Shown in pieces: positions 17,847 through 25,992 of a stretch of DNA of 64,000 bases. Within the stretch, counting starts at the first letter, position 1; every line of letters starts with the position of its first letter. The notes under the pieces are model-generated. The model saw nothing but the letters and a program-made list of their open reading frames with translations, had not been told where the DNA came from and did not search any database. The position numbers were made by a program, and so were the translations under genes. Source of the stretch: Streptomyces sp. BA2 (GTDB lineage: Bacteria; Actinomycetota; Actinomycetes; Streptomycetales; Streptomycetaceae); the NCBI RefSeq assembly GCF_009769735.1, contig NZ_WSRO01000002.1, positions 9,101,001-9,165,000 of the forward strand, read 5' to 3'.

Positions 17847-18844
17847 GCGGGAACCTCGGCCACACATCGCGTGCGCTGGGCACCGAGGCCGGTGATGGTC
17901 GCGTCCATCACGTCGCCGTCGCGCAGCAGTCGACCCCAGTGCATGCCGTTGCCCGCGGGACTGCCGGTCAGCACCAGGTCGCCGGGCAGCAGCTGCGCGC
18001 TCTGCGAGATGTAGGAGATCAGCCGCGCAACCGAGAAGATCATGTCCTTGGTCGACTCGTCCTGCATGGTCTCGCCGTTCAGCCGCAGCGTGAGCTGCAG
18101 GTCGTCGAGGGCCGCAACCGACTGCGCGGGGACGATCCAGGGGCCCAGCGGGGTGAAGCCGGGCGCGTTCTTGCTGCGCAGCCAGTCGGTGCCGATCTGC
18201 GGCATGTCGCGACGGAAGACGGTGGCCCGGTCGGTGAGGTCATTGGCGATCGTGTAGCCGGCCACGTGCTCCAGCGCCTGCTCGATCGAAACCTGGTGTG
18301 CGGGCCGGCTGATGACGGCGGCCAACTCCAGTTCCCAGTCGGGCTTCTTGGCCCAGGCGGGCAGCACCACGGCGTCGAACGGGCCGGTGATCGAGCTCGG
18401 TAGCCCGATGAAGACGTACGGCAGATCCTCGGCGGCACGCCGGTCCATGATGTGCGCGGCTTCGGCGCGGGCCTCCTCCGCGCTCAACCCGTCCGAGCCG
18501 TCACGGTGGGCCACATGCAGATCGATCACGTGCTGGCGGTAGTTGGCACCGGACTGCAGCACCTGCCGCGGCTCGATCGGTGCGTGCACCCGAAGCTCGT
18601 GTACGAACGGGTCGTCACCGGACGGACGGTCGGCCAGCTCGGCGAGGACGGGTGACAGACGGGCCCAGTCCTCCATGACGCCGCGCATCGTCAGAGGTGC
18701 GTCGTCGAGGGCGCGGCGCAGATCTGCCACGGAGCCGTCACGGCGGATCAGCGCGGGAAACGCACTCTGGCCGGGGGCGGAGACGGTTCCCAGGGCATAG
18801 GGGCCGGAGAAGAGCGCGGGAGCGGCTTCGGGTTTCACGGACAT
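17843..18844 (-). CDS. FAH family hydrolase, first gene of the catabolic operon
   Basis: 333 residues. 'VLQSGANYRQHVIDLHVAHR' and 'KKPDWELELAAVISRPAHQV' (ExE metal ligands), 'HVAGYTIANDLTDRATVFRR' and 'LLPGDLVLTGSPAGNGMHWG' place it in the FAH superfamily, in a subgroup different from the operon's last gene. AGGAGG sits immediately (2 bases) before the ATG. It heads the operon and shares a 122-bp divergent promoter region with the LysR gene, so it is expected to be induced by that regulator. Confidence 0.85.
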   Translation of the reverse strand: MSVKPEAAPALFSGPYALGTVSAPGQSAFPALIRRDGSVADLRRALDDAPLTMRGVMEDWARLSPVLAELADRPSGDDPFVHELRVHAPIEPRQVLQSGANYRQHVIDLHVAHRDGSDGLSAEEARAEAAHIMDRRAAEDLPYVFIGLPSSITGPFDAVVLPAWAKKPDWELELAAVISRPAHQVSIEQALEHVAGYTIANDLTDRATVFRRDMPQIGTDWLRSKNAPGFTPLGPWIVPAQSVAALDDLQLTLRLNGETMQDESTKDMIFSVARLISYISQSAQLLPGDLVLTGSPAGNGMHWGRLLRDGDVMDATITGLGAQRTRCVAEVPA

Positions 18845-18966
18845 GTCCTCCTGATTTGCGGTGTGACTAATGTGGCCCGCACACCCCTGATCAGGGAAAT
18901 CGATTCTGTGGATATTCTTTATCCATCAGACGAATACCTCTGGCGTCTTGCCCGAATGAAGGTCCC
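18845..18966. promoter_or_regulatory. Divergent promoter region with two palindromes (LysR-type control)
   Basis: Between the operon and the LysR gene lie a perfect 12-bp palindrome CCCTGATCAGGG (18885-18896) and, 12 bp on, TGGATA-N5-TATCCA (18909-18925), also perfect. The second has the interrupted dyad form bound by LysR-type proteins. The region is AT-richer than its surroundings, in keeping with back-to-back promoters. Confidence 0.6.
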
Positions 18967-19884
18967 GTGAACCTCTCCAGCCTCGATCTCAACCTCGTCG
19001 TCGCCCTGCGCGCTCTCCTGGAGGAACGCAACGTCACCCGCGCCGGCCAGCGCGTGGGCCTGTCCCAGCCCGCGATGAGCGCAGCGCTGTCCCGGCTGCG
19101 CCGCCACTTCGACGACGACCTGCTGGCCCGCACCGGCGGCCACTACGAACTGACCGCCCTGGGCCAAGTTCTGCTGGAACGCACCTCGACCGCATGCGAC
19201 ATCCTGGAGCGTCTGTTCAGCAGCCAGGCCGACTTCGATCCGGCCACCGAGAGCCGCACCTTCACCCTGATCGCCTCCGACTACGCCGTGGCGGTCTTCG
19301 GCGCCGCTCTCGGCCGCCTCGTGCACGCCGAAGCCCCGCACGTCAGGCTCCGGTTCACGCAGACACCGACGACCGTCGTGGAGGATCTCGGAGTCCTGCT
19401 CAGCACGACCGACGGCCTGCTGATGCCGCACGGCGTGGTCGGCGACGTGCCCCGCACCGACCTCTTCCGTGACGAGTGGGTCTTCCTGGTGGCGGAGTCC
19501 AACACCGAGGTGGGTGACCGCCTCACGCGGGCTCAACTGGCCGAGCTGCCCTGGGTGACCTACCAGCGCACTTACGACGCGCCCGCCGTACGACAACTGG
19601 CCATGCTCGGTATCGAGCCCCGCGTCGAGGTCTCGGTCGACAGCTTCGCCATGCTGCCCTTCATGGTGGCCGGCACCAACCGGATCGCCCTGGTCCAAAA
19701 GCGCCTGGCCATGCTGATGTGCAGCCTCTCCGACGTACGCCTCATGGAGCCTCCCTACGAGGCGATGCCGCTCCAGGAAGCCCTGTGGTGGCATCCCCTC
19801 CACACGCACGACTCCACCCACATCTGGCTGAGGCAGGCCGCCCTGCGTGTCGCCGCGGAGCTGGACGACACCGGCACGCGGTGA
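18967..19884 (+). CDS. LysR-family transcriptional regulator of the catabolic operon
   Basis: 305 residues from GTG 18967. N-terminal winged helix-turn-helix 'LDLNLVVALRALLEERNVTR' and 'VGLSQPAMSAALSRLRRHFD', followed by a PBP2-type effector domain. The N-terminus (LDLNLVVALRALLEERNVTRAG) resembles the NodD/SyrM-like branch, whose members sense aromatic compounds. Divergently transcribed from the six-gene operon across 122 bp, it is almost certainly its activator, with an aromatic pathway compound as coinducer; that last point is inference. Confidence 0.92.
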   Translation: MNLSSLDLNLVVALRALLEERNVTRAGQRVGLSQPAMSAALSRLRRHFDDDLLARTGGHYELTALGQVLLERTSTACDILERLFSSQADFDPATESRTFTLIASDYAVAVFGAALGRLVHAEAPHVRLRFTQTPTTVVEDLGVLLSTTDGLLMPHGVVGDVPRTDLFRDEWVFLVAESNTEVGDRLTRAQLAELPWVTYQRTYDAPAVRQLAMLGIEPRVEVSVDSFAMLPFMVAGTNRIALVQKRLAMLMCSLSDVRLMEPPYEAMPLQEALWWHPLHTHDSTHIWLRQAALRVAAELDDTGTR

Positions 19885-20271
19885 GAAAGACGGGCGCGGC
19901 TCTCATGGAGGGCCAGGCTCCGCAGCCACGGGAGTGCCCGCCCGACCCGTGCAACCGACCGATAGCGCAGCTCACCTCTCATGCGGACGCGCCGAGTGAA
20001 TATCCCTCATTCGTGGAGCCGATGGAGCCGATGGAGCCGATGGAGCCGATGGTGCCGACGGAACGCCGGAATTGAAATGCTTCAACGCGGCTGACCGGGG
20101 CTGTACCTGGTCAGAGAAGCGGAAGAAAGACGTCGCCACCAACGGGTTGACCCGCTGATCAACCCCGCATAATTTCCCCAGCGTTGACTGAGGCGTTTTC
20201 CCTCGAGAACGCCTGTCGGTACGGAAGCAACGTCGTGGGGCGCGACACCTAACCGTGCGCCAAAACAGGCC
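19885..20271. other. Intergenic region with a 9-bp tandem repeat
   Basis: No gene recognised. Contains four perfect tandem copies of GGAGCCGAT at 20015-20050 plus one degenerate copy; in one frame this would encode repeated Met-Glu-Pro, but no gene context supports translation. Confidence 0.45.
20015..20050. repeat. GGAGCCGAT x4 tandem repeat
   Basis: Four exact 9-bp units followed by a degenerate fifth (20051-20059). Probably a slippage product. Confidence 0.85.
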
Positions 20272-20710
20272 GTGAACGGCTCGGCACCTTCCTATCCGCA
20301 GCCATCCTCACCGCCGTCGCGGGCCGGCCTGGCCCCTCTGCTGACCGGCCAGGCCGCCGCAGAAGCAGCCGACACCCCCCAAGAGCGGGCCGACGCACTG
20401 CTCGCCAAGATGACTGCCACGCGAGAAGAAGCCCTCATCCGCTGTGACTTCACAGCACTGACCGGCCTGGGCATCCCCGCTCTGACCATGGTGGATGCCT
20501 CCGCCGGACTGCGCGGGGAGAAGGGAGTCACTGCCTTCCCCGTCCCCATCGCCCAGGCGGCGTCGTTCGAAGCGGCCCTCGTCAAGAACATCGGCACCGC
20601 CATCGGCGCGGAAGGACGGGCCAAGGGCTACAACAACCTGCTCGGGGCGAGGACCCGGTGCTGTCCGGGCAACTGGGCACCGCCGTCACCGTGGGCATGG
20701 CCCGCGGGCG
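20272..20710 (+). pseudogene. Glycoside hydrolase family 3 (beta-glucosidase-like), N-terminal wreck
   Basis: The alternative frame at 20280-20325 reads GTFLSAAILTAVAG, a signal-peptide core; a one-base shift then leads to 'GLAPLLTGQAAAEAADTPQE' and 'ALLAKMTATREEALI', the GH3 N-terminus. 'LGIPALTMVDASAGLRGEKG' and 'TAFPVPIAQAASFEAALVKN' are GH3 landmarks. After 'AEGRAKGYNNLLG' the sequence jumps directly to 'EDPVLSGQLGTAVTVGM', losing the WGRNFE region, and about 30 bp later it is interrupted by an IS5 transposase fragment. The gene therefore has a frameshift, an internal deletion and a truncation. Confidence 0.6.
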
Positions 20711-20739
20711 GAGCAGCCGGTGAGCGCCGCCAGCCCCGG

Positions 20740-21091
20740 CGTCCTCGTCGATCAAGCAGGCCGACGGCCCCGTCGCGCGGCCCTCCTGCTGCCGCACCAA
20801 CTCGCCCAGCAGGCCGGTGAGCTGGGCGAACACCTCGTCCTTCTGCCACTTGGCGAAGTATCCGTAGACCGTCTTCCAGGGCGGGAAATCGTGCGGCAGA
20901 TAGCGCCACTGCACCCCGGTGCGGTTCATGTACAGAATCGCGTCCATGATCTCGCGCAGCTCGTGTTCTGGTGGACGACCGAACTCCAGCGCCCTGCTGC
21001 GGCGCTCGGCCCGCCAGCCTGACAGGGTCGGCTCGATCAACTCCCAGCGGGCGTCGGACAGATCACTCGGGTAGGCGCGTCGTGGCTGCAT
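20740..21091 (-). pseudogene. IS5-family transposase, N-terminal fragment
   Basis: MQPRRAYPSDLSDARWELIE then 'MDAILYMNRTGVQWRYLPHD' and 'FPPWKTVYGYFAKWQKDEVF' is an intact DUF4096-type transposase N-terminus. Similarity ends after 'GRATGPSACLID', just before the region of the first catalytic Asp, where it meets the GH3 remnant. Confidence 0.7.
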
Positions 21092-21379
21092 GGTGGTGGC
21101 GTACCGCGCGAAGGGAGTGCGCCCAGGCGCGCGGCATCGACCGTGGGAGCACGGCCGCGAACAGGGCGTCCTCGGTGTCCTGCGTCGCCGAATGGTTTGT
21201 CGGTGCTGATATTCCTGCCGGCGACGGAAGTGCCGAGTCGCGTACCGGTGCAGGGGGTTTCGTCCCGACCGTCGTGTGGGAGGCGACGAGGTCCTTCTCG
21301 TGGCGTTCGAGGCGGGCCATCTGCACTGCTAATCTCGCACAGGATTTCGAGTTACTCGAATCGACTGACGGGGTGGCAC

Positions 21380-22663
21380 GTGAGGAAGCAGTTGTTCGTG
21401 TTCGGCGGCACAGTGATGGCCGTACTCACAGCCGTTCCAGCGGTGGCGGCCCCGCTTCCCCCGCCGCCGTTGGTGAGCCTGAATGTCTCGGGTGCCCCTT
21501 ACACACTGACCGAGAAGGCGAACCCGTACCAGACCCCGCCCACTGCCGAGTACACGCCCGTGGGGATCAACGGAACGCTGTCCGGCACTGATCGCACCGC
21601 GATGCTGGGGAGCGGCGATCCGGAGTGCGCGGCACGTGCCGACGCGTTGCCGCAACCGGCCGTGCCGACCAGCTCGGCGTACTGCTGGGACACAGTGATG
21701 CAGGGAAAGCAGGGGGCGGAGAACGCGCACCTGATGCCCTGGGTACCGCAGGGCCTGGCCACCTCCGGCGAAGCACAGCTGAGCGGCATTCCCGTCACCG
21801 GAGACAACCGTGCCGCGATAGTCAGTTGGACGTGGCAGAACACGAAGCAGGACCCGGTGACGGACCCTGAGAATCCTCCGCCGCCCAAGAAGGACTACCG
21901 CCACAACTCCGTGAAGCTGGCGTTCGTCAATCTGGACGACATGAAGTACCGCTTCGTGCTCCCTGTCTGGGTGGACGAAGCGGGCGTGCAGCGGCGGATC
22001 TACGGGCACGGCGGCGGACTGGCCTGGTACGGCCCGTACTTGTTCATGTCCAGCACCTCCAACTGGGAGGGCCAGCCGGGTCCTGACGCGGGCAAGGCCG
22101 GCGTCCGCGTGTTCGACACTCGCAAGATCTACAGGAAGAAGGACGGAGGCGGCGGCGACTACCAGTACGTCTTGCCGGAGGTACGGCACTACGTCTCCGG
22201 CGGCGCCTCCTTCGATTACGTCTCGCTGGACCGCAACAGCGCCGGCGGCGCCAGTCTGGTCGGCGGCAACTACAGGTCTTCGGCGGATTCGCGCGGCTAC
22301 GCCGGCACCGAGGTCTACCGCTATCGGTTCGGCGACGACTACCGGCTGAACCGGACGCCCGTCCAGGGATGGAAATCCACCGTTCCCCAGAACGTCGGCG
22401 ACGCGATCAGCGATGTCCAGGGCGTCCAAGCCAACGGCGACACGCTGTACTTCAACATGTCCAAGGGGTCCGTGGCCAACCGACGCTTTTCCACGGCCGG
22501 TGTCGGCGGGGCCGCGTCGAACTGGACGCTCAAGTCACGCAAGGACTGGTCGTACCGCCCGCAGGACCTTTCCCTCTGGTACGCCACCAACGAACTCTGG
22601 AGCCTCACCGAGGGCGAGGAGGACAGGGTGCTCTACTCGGTGAAGCTGGACGCCCTGAAGTAG
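21380..22663 (+). CDS. Secreted protein of unknown function
   Basis: 427 residues from GTG 21380 (RKQLFVFGGTVMAVLTAVPA plus VAAPLPPPP; Sec signal, cleavage near residue 23). The mature protein is rich in Gly, Tyr, Trp and Asp, with motifs such as 'YGHGGGLAWYGPYLFMSSTS' and 'VYRYRFGDDYRLNRTPVQGW' that suggest beta-propeller blades. Two Cys (PECAARADALPQ... SSAYCWDTVM) could form a disulfide. The first in-frame Met at 21143 would add a tail read through transposase debris. No enzyme motif recognised; extracellular binding or lyase-like functions are possible but not shown. A GGGGTGG stretch serves as a weak ribosome binding site. Confidence 0.75.
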   Translation: MRKQLFVFGGTVMAVLTAVPAVAAPLPPPPLVSLNVSGAPYTLTEKANPYQTPPTAEYTPVGINGTLSGTDRTAMLGSGDPECAARADALPQPAVPTSSAYCWDTVMQGKQGAENAHLMPWVPQGLATSGEAQLSGIPVTGDNRAAIVSWTWQNTKQDPVTDPENPPPPKKDYRHNSVKLAFVNLDDMKYRFVLPVWVDEAGVQRRIYGHGGGLAWYGPYLFMSSTSNWEGQPGPDAGKAGVRVFDTRKIYRKKDGGGGDYQYVLPEVRHYVSGGASFDYVSLDRNSAGGASLVGGNYRSSADSRGYAGTEVYRYRFGDDYRLNRTPVQGWKSTVPQNVGDAISDVQGVQANGDTLYFNMSKGSVANRRFSTAGVGGAASNWTLKSRKDWSYRPQDLSLWYATNELWSLTEGEEDRVLYSVKLDALK

Positions 22664-22786
22664 CAACGGGCGATCTGGCTCTCTCCAGGCAGTGTCCGAC
22701 GAGTCACGGCGTGGAGGCAGCGGCTGGCTGGATACTGGGGCGACTCAGCCCTGCTTGTTGTCAGAGGTGCGTAGTACGGTCCTGTC

Positions 22787-23221
22787 ATGGCAGCCAGAAT
22801 CGATCTGACCCTTGATTGCACGGACGCGCAGCTCCTTGCCGAGTTCTGGAAGACAGCTCTGGGGTACGTCGACGAGCCACCGCCCGCTCCCTTCAGAACC
22901 CGCGAGGAGTGGTTCGCGCAGTTCGACCTTCCGGATGACGACTCCGCGGACGACGCCGCATGGCTATGCGATCCCGACGGCATCGGCCCCCGGCTCTCCA
23001 TTCTCAAGGTCCCCGAGCCGAAAGCAGCGAAGAACCGACTTCACATCGACGTCCGGGTGCCGGGACATGGCCGTCCCGATGAGCGTTGGGCGCGGATCAA
23101 GGCAGAGGCTGAGCGCCTGGTGAAGGCGGGCGGGAGCGTCATCAGAGAGTTCGACGACCACCACATCATGATGGCCGACCCGGAGGGCAATGAGTTCTGC
23201 GTCGCTGCGGCCTCGGCCTGA
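22787..23221 (+). CDS. VOC superfamily (glyoxalase-like domain) protein
   Basis: 144 residues: MAARIDLTLDCTDAQLLAEF opening strand, 'WKTALGYVDEPPPAPFRTRE', 'RLHIDVRVPGHGRPDERWAR' and the C-terminal 'HHIMMADPEGNEFCVAAASA'. This is the single-domain VOC family common in actinobacteria and annotated glyoxalase-like. The terminal D-P-E-G-N-E-F motif carries the usual metal-ligand Glu. Substrate unknown; some relatives bind antibiotics or fosfomycin-like compounds, but nothing here shows that. Confidence 0.85.
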   Translation: MAARIDLTLDCTDAQLLAEFWKTALGYVDEPPPAPFRTREEWFAQFDLPDDDSADDAAWLCDPDGIGPRLSILKVPEPKAAKNRLHIDVRVPGHGRPDERWARIKAEAERLVKAGGSVIREFDDHHIMMADPEGNEFCVAAASA

Positions 23222-23449
23222 AGACTGACAGGGCGTGGTCCGCTTCCGTGGAATGTCGCATTCTGTCGGCGACGCATGACTTCGTCGTCCGCTCGTGAGT
23301 TCCCGCAAGCCGCTCATGGGCAGAGCACGGGTCCCGGCCGGCGCTCCGGTAGGCGCCGCCGCCGAGGTCGCCGGGCACGCCGGCCCTGCCCGGCGGTCAT
23401 CCCACGCTCAGGCATGCTCGCGATGGCCGCCGTCGTGCCCGCATCCCGA

Positions 23450-25270
23450 TCAGAGCTTCGTGTGCGGGAGGGGCCGGGCGGCGGCGGGTCGGAGCATTTG
23501 CCCGGCTGCCAGTTCGCGATAGATCGAATTGTTGGTGAGCAGTTCCTCGTGGCCTCCGCCGGCGGTGGCGCGGCCGTGGTCCAGTACGACGATCTGGTCG
23601 GCGTGCTGGACGGTGGAGAGACGGTGTGCGATCACCAGCAGGGCGCATTCCCGCGCGACGTCCTTCATCACTGTGGTGAGCGCGGTCTCGTTGATGGCGT
23701 CGAGGTGGGAGGTGGGCTCGTCGAGCAGGAGGAGTTGGGGACGGGCGAGCAGGGCACGGGCCAGGGCGATGCGCTGGCGCTCGCCTCCCGAGAGGGTGTT
23801 GCCGCGGTCGCTGAGCATGCCGGACAGGCCGCCCCGCAGCCGTCGTACGACATCGTCGAGCTGGGCGAGTTCGATGACGCGCCGCACGTCGGCCTCGGCG
23901 GCGTGGGGCACGGCGTAGGTGATGTTGTCGCGCAGGGTGCCGTGGACGACATGGGTGTTCTGATCGACGACGGCGATCTGATCGCGGCATTCCGCGCGAG
24001 TCAGTTCGGTGGCGGGCCGCCCGTCGAAGATGAGGACTCCGGAGTCCGGTTCGTAGAACCTGGCCACCAGAGCGAAGATCGTGCTCTTTCCGGCGCCCGA
24101 CCGGCCGACCAGGGCCGTCTGGCTCCGGTGGGGGGCCGAGAAAGTGACGCCGCGAAGGACCGGGCGGTCGGCGTCGTAGCCGAAGGTGATGTCCCGCAGT
24201 GCGAGGGCGGGTTCCTCGCTCGAGGCGGCTTGCCGAGCCGCCTCGCAGGGACGCGCCCGTACGGTCAGCTGCCCGGGGTGAGAGGGTTCCGCAGGCAGGT
24301 TCAGGGCCTGTTCGATGCGCTGGTAGGCGCCCATGCCGCGCTGGATCAGGCCCACCGCGCGGAAGACCGAGGACAACGGCAGGACGAGGTAGGAGGCGTA
24401 CAACAGGAAGGCGACGAGGTCGCCGAGGGAGTTGGCGTGGCCGGTGACGCGCAGGCCGCCGATGACCAGGACGAGCAAGAAGGAACCCTGGACCGCGAGT
24501 TCGACCGCCGGGCTCATCACAGACGCGAGTTTCGCGGTCCGCACGCCCGCGTCGTGAGCGGATTCGATGCGTTCGCCGACACGCTGTGCTTCGCGGTCCT
24601 CGGCCCGGTGGACGCGGACCATCGGCAGAGCGCCGAGCGCGCGCTCAAGGTCGGCGGCGATCGCGCCGACGGAGTTCTGCATGTGCTCGGAGGCGGCACG
24701 GATGCCTTTCAGCAGTGAGGCCACGACCGCGGCGGCGGTCGCCACGGTCAGGGCGACCAGGACAAGCAGCAGCGGATCGATCCACATCATCAGGGCGATC
24801 GCACCGGCCGCGACGAGGGCCCCCGTGACGAGGTCGACGAGAGCCTGGGAGACCACCTCCCTGAGCAGGGTGGTGTCGGCGGTCACGCGGGAGATCAGAT
24901 CGCCGGTGCGGTGGCGGTCGTACTCCCGCATCTCCAGCCGCAGCAGTCGCGCGACCAGGCCGTGACGGAGCTGGCGTACGACTCTCTCGCCCATGCGTTC
25001 CAGGACGAAGCGGCCGACGGCGCCGGTGGCTGCCTCGATCATGAACAGCACGGCCAGGAGCAGCAGAAGTGGCCAGAATGCCCGTCCGTGGTCGCCCGCG
25101 TCCACGATCTCCTTGGCGACGAGAGGCTGGGCGAGCCCGAGGGCCGAGGCGACGAGAGTGAGCACGGTGGCCACGACGATGGAGGCCCGGTGCCCGGTGG
25201 TGAGCCGGTACATGGTGGCCACCGCGGCCCGTGTCGAGCGGTCCGGCGCCTTCGCCAGCGAGCCCGTCAT
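23450..25270 (-). CDS. Lasso peptide ABC exporter (D protein), fused permease and ATPase
   Basis: 606 residues. An ABC exporter membrane domain (about 20-330, six predicted helices) precedes an ATPase with Walker A 'LVGRSGAGKSTIFALVARFY', signature 'GNTLSGGERQRIALARALLA', Walker B 'RPQLLLLDEPTSHLDAINET' and the H-loop 'LLVIAHRLSTVQHADQIVVL'. It should work as a homodimer, exporting the mature lasso peptide and giving the producer immunity. Its ATG overlaps the stop of the B2 gene (ATGA), so it is co-translated with the processing genes. An in-frame extension to 25516 is only the shadow of B2. Confidence 0.92.
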   Translation of the reverse strand: MTGSLAKAPDRSTRAAVATMYRLTTGHRASIVVATVLTLVASALGLAQPLVAKEIVDAGDHGRAFWPLLLLLAVLFMIEAATGAVGRFVLERMGERVVRQLRHGLVARLLRLEMREYDRHRTGDLISRVTADTTLLREVVSQALVDLVTGALVAAGAIALMMWIDPLLLVLVALTVATAAAVVASLLKGIRAASEHMQNSVGAIAADLERALGALPMVRVHRAEDREAQRVGERIESAHDAGVRTAKLASVMSPAVELAVQGSFLLVLVIGGLRVTGHANSLGDLVAFLLYASYLVLPLSSVFRAVGLIQRGMGAYQRIEQALNLPAEPSHPGQLTVRARPCEAARQAASSEEPALALRDITFGYDADRPVLRGVTFSAPHRSQTALVGRSGAGKSTIFALVARFYEPDSGVLIFDGRPATELTRAECRDQIAVVDQNTHVVHGTLRDNITYAVPHAAEADVRRVIELAQLDDVVRRLRGGLSGMLSDRGNTLSGGERQRIALARALLARPQLLLLDEPTSHLDAINETALTTVMKDVARECALLVIAHRLSTVQHADQIVVLDHGRATAGGGHEELLTNNSIYRELAAGQMLRPAAARPLPHTKL

Positions 25271-25710
25271 GGGCGGGGAGGCCGGTTCGTGTCCGGCGGC
25301 CCCACCGCGAGTAGTCGTGCGAAGTAGTCGTCGGGCACGTCTTCGCCGATGGGCCGGCCCTCCGCCTCGATCCATGCGTGCGCGTTGAAGGGGGGCACTA
25401 CGCTTGCCCCGGTGCACCATGTGGGCCAACTGCCCGTCAGCCGGCACAGCAGGGCGGCGGCCAGCGAGCGGGGCAGACAGCCTTTTGGACCGGCGCAGAG
25501 CAGGCTGACCGTGCACACCGCGTCCCGGGCCTTCTTCGCCTGCGCGGCGGTGGCCGGTGCGGCTCCGCGACGTATGACACCGAGGACCACGCGGATCCGG
25601 CGCGGGGACAGCAACGAGAGCACGATGGCCGGAAGCAGCACGAGGCGGGCGGCCAGACGCCGTGTGAAGGGGACGCCGCCGGGCCGCACCAAGGCGCTAG
25701 GTGTCGTCAT
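25267..25710 (-). CDS. Lasso peptide leader peptidase (B2 protein, transglutaminase-like)
   Basis: 147 residues, matching the B2 family (lasso peptide biosynthesis B2, transglutaminase-like superfamily). Catalytic Cys78 lies in 'CAGPKGCLPRSLAAALLCRL' and His111 in 'PPFNAHAWIEAEGRPIGED', with a following Asp available to complete the triad. The enzyme cuts the leader from the precursor, two residues after the conserved Thr, working with B1. ATGA overlaps on both sides (with B1 upstream and the ABC gene downstream) make a tight translational unit. Confidence 0.93.
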   Translation of the reverse strand: MTTPSALVRPGGVPFTRRLAARLVLLPAIVLSLLSPRRIRVVLGVIRRGAAPATAAQAKKARDAVCTVSLLCAGPKGCLPRSLAAALLCRLTGSWPTWCTGASVVPPFNAHAWIEAEGRPIGEDVPDDYFARLLAVGPPDTNRPPRP

Positions 25711-25961
25711 GAGGCCAGCCCCGACTCCCGCAGTTCCCGCACGAGAGCCGTGACGTCCTGCTCCGCGCGGGCCCGGTCGATGGCGAACTCCGTGACGAGC
25801 GCGTCGACGGCCGTCGCTTCCTCGCCGCCGTCGAGGAGGGTCTTCACCACCAGCGAGCCGGTGGGGTTGAGTTCCCAGTAGTCGCCGCTGCGCTGGTCCA
25901 GGAGAACTGTTCCGTAATCGGTCTCCGCGGTGGAGACATCGGGGCCGAACCGCAATGCCAT
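25707..25961 (-). CDS. Lasso peptide leader-recognition protein (B1, PqqD-like RRE)
   Basis: 84 residues of PqqD/RRE fold: MALRFGPDVSTAETDYGTVL, 'LDQRSGDYWELNPTGSLVVK', 'ALVTEFAIDRARAEQDVTAL', with the family's 'G-x-Y-W-x-L-N-x-T-G' core. It binds the leader peptide (YxxP motif) and delivers it to B2 and the cyclase. Start Met 25959-25961 has GGCAGT-poor upstream sequence, but the length exactly suits the family; the longer in-frame extension upstream is the antisense shadow of the cyclase gene. Confidence 0.92.
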   Translation of the reverse strand: MALRFGPDVSTAETDYGTVLLDQRSGDYWELNPTGSLVVKTLLDGGEEATAVDALVTEFAIDRARAEQDVTALVRELRESGLAS

Positions 25962-25992
25962 GGTGAGTAACTGCCTTTCTCCGGTGGCGGAT

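Noticed and set aside
23276..24718. 480-codon plus-strand frame over the ABC exporter
   Set aside because: Antisense shadow of the exporter; the minus-strand product has all ABC motifs.
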